Assembly: GCA_017432895.1 (NCBI GenBank)
Contig: JAFRIG010000046.1
Span: 1-57,281, forward strand
DNA length: 57,281 bases
From: Erysipelotrichaceae bacterium
GTDB taxonomy: Bacteria > Bacillota_I > Bacilli_A > Erysipelotrichales > Erysipelotrichaceae
Reading direction: 5' to 3'
In this document: one piece after another, positions 52,357 through 57,281 of the stretch
How the letters are laid out: every line of letters begins with the position of its first letter
Position numbering within the stretch: position 1 is the stretch's first letter
Program-made: the position numbers and the translations under genes
The notes under the pieces: generated by a model
What the model was told of the DNA's origin: nothing
The model's database searches: none
What the model saw: only the letters and a program-made list of their open reading frames with translations

Positions 52357-53194
52357 GCATATCGTCAAAGAACCGGTCTCTGTCGGCAGGATCTTCATGT
52401 ATATCGTGCTGTTCCTCGGTGCGATCGTCATGATGTTCCCGTTCTACTGGATGATCACCGGTGCCTTTAAGTCAAAAGTCGAGGTCAACCTGATCCCGCC
52501 GACGCTGTTCCCGCAGAATCCGTTCAATCTGGAAAACTTCGTCTACGCCTTCAAGACGGCACCTTTTGCGAAATACTTCGTCAACTCGCTGCTGGCGCTG
52601 GTCGGCTGTATCGTCACCTGTTCGTTCACGACGATATTGGCTGCCTTTGCCTTCTCGAGGCTGAGATTCCCGGGCAGAGAACTGATCTTCTCGCTGTTGC
52701 TTTCGTTGATGATGGTTCCTTATGAGATGATCATCATCACCAACTACCGTACGATCGTCAGCTGGAAACTGCACGATACGATCTGGGCACTGATCCTGCC
52801 GTTCATGTCCTCGATCTTCTACACCTACATCCTCAAGGGCTTCTTCGATTCGGTCCCTGAATCTCTATATCAGGCGGCCAAAGTCGACGGCTGTTCCGAC
52901 TGGAAGTATCTGTGGAGGGTCATGGTCCCGATGGCCAAGTCCTCATTGGCAACGATAATCCTGCTCAATGCGATCGCGACCTGGAACTCCTTCCTGTGGC
53001 CGATGATCGCCACCAACTCCAAGGAAGTCAGAACATTGCCGTTTGGTCTTTATGCCTTTATGACCGAAGGCGGTCAGAGAAACGAAAGAATGATGGCAGC
53101 CTCGACGATCGTCGTCATTCCGATGATCATCATCTTCCTCTTCGCCCGCAAGTACATCATTTCCGGTATGTCCCGCGGCGGTATCAAGGGCTAA
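52316..53194 (+). CDS. CUT1-type ABC transporter permease (UgpE-like)
   Basis: The 292-residue permease has the coupling loop LYQAAKVDGCSDWKYLWRV and ends KYIISGMSRGGIKG, the typical tail of MalG/UgpE-type permeases. ATG 52316 was chosen because GGGAGAAAGG ends 5 bases before it; a GTG two codons upstream is also possible. The start overlaps the preceding gene by about 41 bases. It closes the operon ahead of a terminator. Confidence 0.92.
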   Translation: MSNKSRDTEMHSDRHIVKEPVSVGRIFMYIVLFLGAIVMMFPFYWMITGAFKSKVEVNLIPPTLFPQNPFNLENFVYAFKTAPFAKYFVNSLLALVGCIVTCSFTTILAAFAFSRLRFPGRELIFSLLLSLMMVPYEMIIITNYRTIVSWKLHDTIWALILPFMSSIFYTYILKGFFDSVPESLYQAAKVDGCSDWKYLWRVMVPMAKSSLATIILLNAIATWNSFLWPMIATNSKEVRTLPFGLYAFMTEGGQRNERMMAASTIVVIPMIIIFLFARKYIISGMSRGGIKG

Positions 53195-53218
53195 AGAAAA
53201 AACGATTATCTGTTTGTG

Positions 53219-53246
53219 AAAGCTGTCTGTCATGGACAGCTTTTTG
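53219..53246 (+). terminator. Terminator of the CUT1 ABC operon
   Basis: AAAGCTGTC pairs with GACAGCTTT around a 7-base loop, with T continuing. Confidence 0.8.
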
Positions 53247-53356
53247 AATGGAAAAATGAAATCAAGTGAGGAATTTTTGATTTTCTTGCCAATAATGTAA
53301 TGAAGAGTACGGAAAGGAAAGGCAGTCGATTTTGTTTGGATTGCCGAAAGGGAGTT

Positions 53357-54037
53357 ATGCGGATATTTTTGCTGATCACATCATTAATGAATCTGGCTTT
53401 GTTTACCTATCTGCTTATCGATCACTTAAGAAAAGATAAAGATAAAAAAGAAAAAACGATTTTTGAAAAAGAAAAAAGAGATGGAGCAGACGAGGCAGGC
53501 AAAAAAGGGGAAAGATATGTCAAGGACAACATTGAAACGATCTTAGAGAAGGATGATCTATTATTCAATAACGTCAGTGTGGAGTATCAGGGCAGGACGG
53601 CGGAAATGGACAACATCATCGTCAACAACAACGGTGTCTTTGTCGTCGAAGTCAAATACTTTTCCGGAACCATCTACGGTTCCAAGGATGAACGCAAATG
53701 GCTGAAGAGGCATGTCAGTGAAGGCAAGGGGATCTATGTCAAAGAAATAGGCAATCCGATCTTTCAGGTCAAAAGACAGGAATACATCCTGGGCAATTAT
53801 CTGAAAGATAACGGGATCAGAGTCTGGGTCTTCGGCTACGTTTATTTCGTCAAAGACAATGCCCCGATCAAAGACGAATACATCCTGGAATCCTGGGAGG
53901 ATCTCAACTACATCATTCACATGTCCGAGCGGGTTTTAAGCGATAAGGAAGTGGAAAAGATAAGCGCTTTGCTTAAGAAGGCAAAGCGCTCAGATCACGT
54001 AACAGAATATCATAAGGTAGTGGCAAAAGCTGCCTAG
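53357..54037 (+). CDS. Membrane-anchored NERD-domain protein
   Basis: The 226-residue protein has one N-terminal helix (MRIFLLITSLMNLALFTYLL) followed by a Lys/Asp-rich linker and a NERD (nuclease-related) domain. The nuclease-like core is GERYVKDNI, then AEMDNIIVNNNGVFVVEVK, with Glu83, Asp85 and the E-V-K motif. NERD proteins are thought to process nucleic acid, but this is not proven. I prefer ATG 53357 with AGGGAG just upstream; an in-frame ATG at 53300 would add 19 residues with a CxxC. The last 48 bases overlap the convergent hemolysin III gene. Confidence 0.8.
   Translation: MRIFLLITSLMNLALFTYLLIDHLRKDKDKKEKTIFEKEKRDGADEAGKKGERYVKDNIETILEKDDLLFNNVSVEYQGRTAEMDNIIVNNNGVFVVEVKYFSGTIYGSKDERKWLKRHVSEGKGIYVKEIGNPIFQVKRQEYILGNYLKDNGIRVWVFGYVYFVKDNAPIKDEYILESWEDLNYIIHMSERVLSDKEVEKISALLKKAKRSDHVTEYHKVVAKAA
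53955..53990 (-). terminator. Terminator of the hemolysin III gene, inside the NERD coding region
   Basis: AGCGCTTTGC (53963-53972) and GCAAAGCGCT (53981-53990) form a perfect 10-pair stem with an 8-base loop. On the minus strand it directly follows the hemolysin III stop and runs into TTATCTTTTCC. It is encoded within the NERD gene. Confidence 0.65.
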
Positions 54038-54667
54038 CAGAACGAAGATATGGAAGATCTCGTGTTCGCTCCAGTTTCTGGAAAATGAGATCTTTAGGGC
54101 GTAGATGATACCGCCGATCGTATAGAAGGCTCCACCCAGAAGCAGCCACATAAAACCCGGACCCGCTAAAGCCGCATGGATAGCACCTATCTTAAACAAG
54201 GCCGTCCAGCCCATGGCGATATACAGGATCGAAGAGACATATTTGGGACAATAGACCCAGAACAGTTTCAATATCGTTCCCAGTAAGGCGATGATCCAGA
54301 CGATCTTTACCAGCAGGATCCCGTCCTGCTTAAGTTTAAGCAGACAGATCGGCGTATAAGTACCGGCAATAAGCAGAAAGATTGAGACATGATCGATCTT
54401 TTTTAGTATCCTGGTTCCATTTGGCGACAGCACGAAGGCGTGATAGGCACTGCTGGCTCCATACAGGATGATCAGAGAAAGGCAATAGATACTTAAAGAA
54501 GCCATACTTAAAGTATCGCTATAATATAATGCGGCTTTGGATAAAAGAACAGGTGTCAGGATGATGGCCAGCAGGAAACCGATAAAGTGGCTCAAGGCAC
54601 TGACGGGATCTTTGATCCTGATGCAGGGTTTGAACTGATTTTCGATATTGATCTTCATTTCACTCAT
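53990..54667 (-). CDS. Hemolysin III (PAQR-family) membrane protein
   Basis: The 225-residue protein has seven helices and the HlyIII/PAQR motifs: SSAYHAF, KIDHVSIFLLIAGTYTP, GAFYTIGGIIYAL and SEHEIFHIFVLLGSFCHY. The three His residues and the Asp are the metal-binding set of this family. It may act as a membrane hydrolase of lipid or ceramide type; haemolysis is a name only. AAGGAGGAG precedes the start. It diverges from a DUF1836 gene that probably encodes its regulator. Confidence 0.9.
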   Translation of the reverse strand: MSEMKINIENQFKPCIRIKDPVSALSHFIGFLLAIILTPVLLSKAALYYSDTLSMASLSIYCLSLIILYGASSAYHAFVLSPNGTRILKKIDHVSIFLLIAGTYTPICLLKLKQDGILLVKIVWIIALLGTILKLFWVYCPKYVSSILYIAMGWTALFKIGAIHAALAGPGFMWLLLGGAFYTIGGIIYALKISFSRNWSEHEIFHIFVLLGSFCHYLMIFCYVI

Positions 54668-54708
54668 GAGCTCCTCCTTGTCCGTCTTATTTTTAGGGTA
54701 TATAATAA

Positions 54709-54786
54709 ACCTGTAACAGGTTTTTCAAAAACTTCTAACTAAATAATATAATGTATCATAAAACCTGTCAAGAGTTTTTCAAAAAC
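54709..54786. promoter_or_regulatory. Paired palindromic operators in the hlyIII/DUF1836 promoter region
   Basis: GTTTTTCAAAAAC occurs at 54720-54732 and again at 54774-54786, exactly 54 bases apart. Each is a perfect palindrome around one base. Both are preceded at the same distance by ACCTGT (54709-54714 and 54763-54768). Operator 1 covers the likely -35 of both divergent promoters (plus -10 TATAAT at 54747-54752; minus -10 TATTAT at 54707-54702). Operator 2 lies in the leader of the DUF1836 gene. Confidence 0.75.
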
Positions 54787-54800
54787 CGCTGAGGAGGACT

Positions 54801-55286
54801 ATGAAGAAAAAAGAGACGAAAGAAGAAGCTGTCGCCTTCTACCTGCCTACCTATAAAGAGATCCCATCCGTCGGACTCTATCTTGATCAGACATCCAAGT
54901 ACATCAACGAATGTCTGACTGATCTGCCGGATGTCGAATTGACCAACTCGATGATCTCCAACTATGTCAAGAAACATCTGATCGCCAATCCGATAAAGAA
55001 ACAGTACGGCCGCGATCAGATCGCCTGTCTGCTGTTCATCGCTCTCACTAAGAACGCTTTGACTCTGGATGATGTGGCTGGGCTTTTCGAGCTGCAGAAA
55101 AGCAGATACAGCATCGAAGAGTCCTATGTCTTTTTTGCGGAAAATTTCAACGAAGCCTATAACGACTTCGAAAATTTCAAAAATAACGAGACGGAGGAAA
55201 AAGGTCTGCTCAAAGATGTCATCCTTAACGTCGTCTCCAATTTCCGGCTCAGAAAAAAACTCAGCGATACATTAAAAGAAAAATAA
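54801..55286 (+). CDS. DUF1836 helix-turn-helix regulator
   Basis: The 161-residue protein shows the DUF1836 pattern: LPTYKEIPSVGLYLDQTSKY, then NSMISNYVKKHLIANPIKKQ and YGRDQIACLLFIALTK. The family resembles MerR-like winged helix-turn-helix proteins and is thought to be regulatory. Two identical palindromes lie over the divergent promoter region; binding there would control both this gene and hemolysin III. CTGAGGAGGA precedes the start. Confidence 0.85.
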   Translation: MKKKETKEEAVAFYLPTYKEIPSVGLYLDQTSKYINECLTDLPDVELTNSMISNYVKKHLIANPIKKQYGRDQIACLLFIALTKNALTLDDVAGLFELQKSRYSIEESYVFFAENFNEAYNDFENFKNNETEEKGLLKDVILNVVSNFRLRKKLSDTLKEK

Positions 55287-55329
55287 ATGTAAATTAAGAC
55301 ATTCCTAAACATCTACCCGTATATATAAG

Positions 55330-55338
55330 TGATAGAAT
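55330..55338 (+). promoter_or_regulatory. Extended -10 of the YwaF-like gene
   Basis: TGATAGAAT fits an extended -10. AAAAAGGGG (55344-55352) follows as ribosome site before the ATG at 55362. Confidence 0.5.
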
Positions 55339-55361
55339 GGTAGAAAAAGGGGATACTAATT

Positions 55362-56132
55362 ATGTTTTCATGGCAGCATTTCGTCTGGTTGTTTATATGT
55401 CTTGTCGGTATCGTCACGTGTCTTTTTCTGTATAGAAAGAAAAGACCGCCGTTTAAGAAAGTTCTCAATTACTGTCTGGTGATATGCTTCCTGTCGGAAT
55501 TCATCAAGGTCTTTTCAACGATTGAAATGGTTCCTTCCGCTGATGGCAGCATCATCTATCCTTACATTCCGATGAACCATTTGCCACTGCATCTGTGTTC
55601 CATCCAGATCCTGATGATCCTCTACGTGCGTTTCACGGGCAACGAAAAGATGCGGGATTATCTGCTGTCCTTCATGTATCCTTCCTGTGTCTTAGGAGCT
55701 ATCGCCGCTTTGGCGATGCCATCCATCTTCTCAACGACCATCAGTGTCGATCAGGCTTTCACGCATCCGATGGCCTATCAGTTCTTCATTTTCCATTCGA
55801 TGCTGATAGTGCTGGGCTTTATCATCGCCTGGTCGGGTGAAGTCGAATGGACCTGGAAGAAATGGCGGGATTGCCTGGTCATCATCGCCGCCATGGCCTT
55901 CATCTCCCTGTATGTCAATTCCATGCTGGCACAGCCGACCTATCTCAACGGCCAGCTGCAGCACATCGACTTCTGGCCCAACTTCTTCTTTACTTACCAG
56001 AATCCGTTAGGTATCAAGCTGACTAAACTGTGGCAATGGCATCTATATCTGGTGATCCTGTGCGTGGTGGTGCTGGTGCTGGCGATCATCTGCTTCTATC
56101 CTTTGATCGGAATAAAGAAAAAGAAACAATAG
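55362..56132 (+). CDS. YwaF/TMEM164-like multi-pass membrane protein
   Basis: The 256-residue protein has about seven hydrophobic segments and the conserved NHLPLHLCSIQI motif, which marks the TIGR02206/YwaF group. Later segments contain HPMAYQFFIFHSMLI and WHLYLVILCVVVLVLA. In TMEM164 the Cys-His pair is an acyltransferase site; whether this bacterial protein has such activity is not known. A hairpin terminator follows. Confidence 0.82.
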   Translation: MFSWQHFVWLFICLVGIVTCLFLYRKKRPPFKKVLNYCLVICFLSEFIKVFSTIEMVPSADGSIIYPYIPMNHLPLHLCSIQILMILYVRFTGNEKMRDYLLSFMYPSCVLGAIAALAMPSIFSTTISVDQAFTHPMAYQFFIFHSMLIVLGFIIAWSGEVEWTWKKWRDCLVIIAAMAFISLYVNSMLAQPTYLNGQLQHIDFWPNFFFTYQNPLGIKLTKLWQWHLYLVILCVVVLVLAIICFYPLIGIKKKKQ

Positions 56133-56137
56133 AATTC

Positions 56138-56168
56138 AGATCGGAAAAAATCCGGTCTTTTCTTTTGC
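56138..56168 (+). terminator. Terminator of the YwaF-like gene
   Basis: AGATCGGA, loop AAAAA, TCCGGTCT (one G-U), then TTTCTTTT. Confidence 0.75.
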
Positions 56169-56230
56169 CTGAATGTTTTCAAGATAGGCTTTTTTGTGCA
56201 ACTGAAAAATGTATTATCATTAAGGAAAAG

Positions 56231-57064
56231 ATGATAAAGCCGATAGAAAAGAAAATAGACCGCGATCAGTTAAATGGACTGCTGGAAGCGGAGAATAATA
56301 AACTCCTTGAGCTCAATGATCTTTTTCTGCGGGAAAGAAACAGCGATAACGGCAAGAAGTTTCTTGATCAGTTCCTGAAGATCATAGGGCTTTATGAAAA
56401 TTTCGGTCAGAATACGAAAGGTCTTTTCGTCAGGTTCGCCAATACGGATCTGAGTGATATTTTTGATCATGGCTCGGATGAAGATCTGCTGTCTGTGCAT
56501 ATCAGGTTACAGAAAATGTTGAGCGAAATAAGTGTAGCTTACGACACGAAGATGATCGATAGCGTCAAGGAAACGATAAATCTGGTCCAAGGAAAATATC
56601 GCTTAGAATTGAATCAGCCCGCTGATCTGTCTAAAGCCTTGGTATGGCTCGATCTGAAAAAGATCGGCTGGGCTTTAAACGCGATTGAACAGAATGAAAA
56701 TCTGAAACAAAGACATGCGGAAAAGATCGGAAAAGATGTTGCCGAGAAAAACCGCATCTATAGGCAGACAAAAGAAGAGATGTCGTCCTTTGCGCAGGAT
56801 GTTCTAAAGCAGATGAAAGAAGGCTGCGGGATATTTAAAAAACTGAGCGAAAAGGAAGGACATCCCGACATCGCCGATCGCTGCTATCTGGATCTAAAGA
56901 AGAGGATCCTCAACCTCGAGCTGGCCAAGGTCAAGGAAGAACCGTTAAAAAAGATCGCCTTGTACGATGAAAATCTCGCGCAGATGCTTGAACACTACAG
57001 CCTTGAACAGACCAGAAGCGGGCTGATCCCGTTAATGCCCCTATCATATAAATCCACCATTTGA
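56231..57064 (+). CDS. Coiled-coil-rich protein of unknown function, 3' end running into a transposon
   Basis: The 277-residue, charged and largely helical protein has no signal peptide or membrane helix. Heptad-like stretches occur at about 15-45 and 160-240. I recognise no family. ATG 56231 follows AAGGAAAAG and a TATTAT at 56212-56217; longer in-frame extensions overlap the preceding gene. The stop TGA (57062-57064) lies at the centre of a 21-base palindrome that appears to be the left end of the IS element. The last residues (about YKSTI) therefore seem to be encoded by the transposon, so the natural C-terminus is probably lost. Confidence 0.65.
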   Translation: MIKPIEKKIDRDQLNGLLEAENNKLLELNDLFLRERNSDNGKKFLDQFLKIIGLYENFGQNTKGLFVRFANTDLSDIFDHGSDEDLLSVHIRLQKMLSEISVAYDTKMIDSVKETINLVQGKYRLELNQPADLSKALVWLDLKKIGWALNAIEQNENLKQRHAEKIGKDVAEKNRIYRQTKEEMSSFAQDVLKQMKEGCGIFKKLSEKEGHPDIADRCYLDLKKRILNLELAKVKEEPLKKIALYDENLAQMLEHYSLEQTRSGLIPLMPLSYKSTI

Positions 57065-57281
57065 AATGGTGGACCAGTAATAACAGTAGTGTTACACGAA
57101 GTACCAGGATAAAAAAAGCCTATGATATCCTGTTTGTGGGTCTCAACCACATACAAGAATAATCATAGGAGGTGCCCATGGACAATCAAAGTTTATCACA
57201 TACAAAGTGGAATTGCACATTCCATGTTGTGTTCATCCCAAAATACAGAAGAAAAGTAATGTTCGGCAATCTCAGAGAAGA
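57053..57281 (+). mobile_element. IS200/IS605-family element, left end (continues beyond the window)
   Basis: It opens with the palindrome TCCACCATTT-G-AAATGGTGGA (57053-57073), as the subterminal hairpins of this family do, followed by a roughly 100-base leader and tnpA. In the leader, CCTATGAT (57119-57126) pairs with ATCATAGG (57162-57169), and TGTTTGTGG (57131-57139) with CCACATACA (57147-57155). That long stem covers part of the AGGAGG ribosome site (57167-57172). The exact left boundary is uncertain and no target duplication is expected for this family. Confidence 0.75.
57178..57281 (+). CDS. tnpA: IS200-type transposase TnpA, N-terminal part
   Basis: The first 34 codons are present. 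SLSHTKWNCTFHVVFIPKYR and the following RKVMFG match the opening of IS200-type Y1 single-strand transposases closely. The catalytic HUH and Tyr lie beyond the window edge. AGGAGG is at 57167-57172 and is partly hidden in a leader hairpin, as known for IS200, which keeps translation low. Confidence 0.9.
   Translation, partial: MDNQSLSHTKWNCTFHVVFIPKYRRKVMFGNLRE

Noticed and set aside
1..57281. CRISPR arrays, tRNA or rRNA genes, integrase or prophage genes
   Set aside because: No regularly spaced identical repeats, no cloverleaf or rRNA-like stretches and no phage-type genes were seen on reading both strands; small tRNA-like folds could still be missed by eye.

Overview
The window (57,281 bases, roughly half G+C) looks like an ordinary chromosomal segment of a Gram-positive Bacillota, plausibly an Erysipelotrichia-like gut or oral anaerobe. 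The evidence is purine-rich Shine-Dalgarno sites, many short intrinsic terminators, lipoproteins as transporter binding proteins, a LicR-type PTS regulator, a guanine riboswitch, YolD/UvrX-like genes and a C11 peptidase. The taxon is inference only. I found no tRNA, rRNA, CRISPR array, integrase or prophage. The only mobile element is an IS200/IS605-type transposon that enters at the right edge.

Layout. 0.3-8.4 kb: a 1,314-residue repeat-rich surface protein, a small membrane protein, then on the minus strand a lipoprotein GH3 hexosaminidase and an amidohydrolase. 8.5-14.3 kb: an oppABCDF oligopeptide importer with a hairpin between oppA and oppB. 14.3-22 kb: a DUF1848 protein, a degenerate GGDEF plus intact EAL protein, a three-gene potassium uptake operon with a split regulator, a DUF349 protein, and an AAA ATPase broken by one extra A in an A8 run. 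22-29 kb: a large clostripain-like secreted protease (minus), an old-yellow-enzyme-type flavoprotein, and a patatin-acylphosphatase fusion. 29-34 kb: a guanine riboswitch followed by a nupNOPQ-like nucleoside ABC importer. 34.3-39.8 kb: LicR-type regulator, PTS IIB-IIC-IIA and 6-phospho-beta-glucosidase, the same order as a licBCAH operon. 39.8-44.7 kb: orphan ribbon-helix-helix protein, DUF218 protein, Y-family polymerase with YolD partner, and a small unknown gene coupled to rho. 44.7-47.6 kb: nucleotidase, unknown protein and a tyrosine-type phosphatase. 47.7-53.2 kb: a CUT1 ABC importer with a cytoplasmic alkaline-phosphatase-superfamily phosphodiesterase as its second gene. 53.3-57.3 kb: NERD protein, divergent hemolysin III and DUF1836 genes sharing paired palindromes, a YwaF-like membrane protein, a coiled-coil protein whose 3' end runs into the transposon, and a partial tnpA.

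Taken together the genes describe a scavenging lifestyle: peptides, nucleosides, beta-glucosides and probably a phosphodiester are imported and processed inside the cell, while secreted hydrolases act on peptides and amino-sugar polymers outside. The least expected items are: the patatin-acylphosphatase fusion that keeps a perfectly placed internal ribosome site and start for a free acylphosphatase; the ABC-transporter/phosphodiesterase operon; paired identical palindromes at the hlyIII/DUF1836 promoters; an 11-base direct repeat over the promoter of the orphan RHH gene; several genes whose -10 element sits so close to the ATG that the mRNA should be leaderless; and the clostripain-like protein whose LPXTG-type motif is followed by only two residues.
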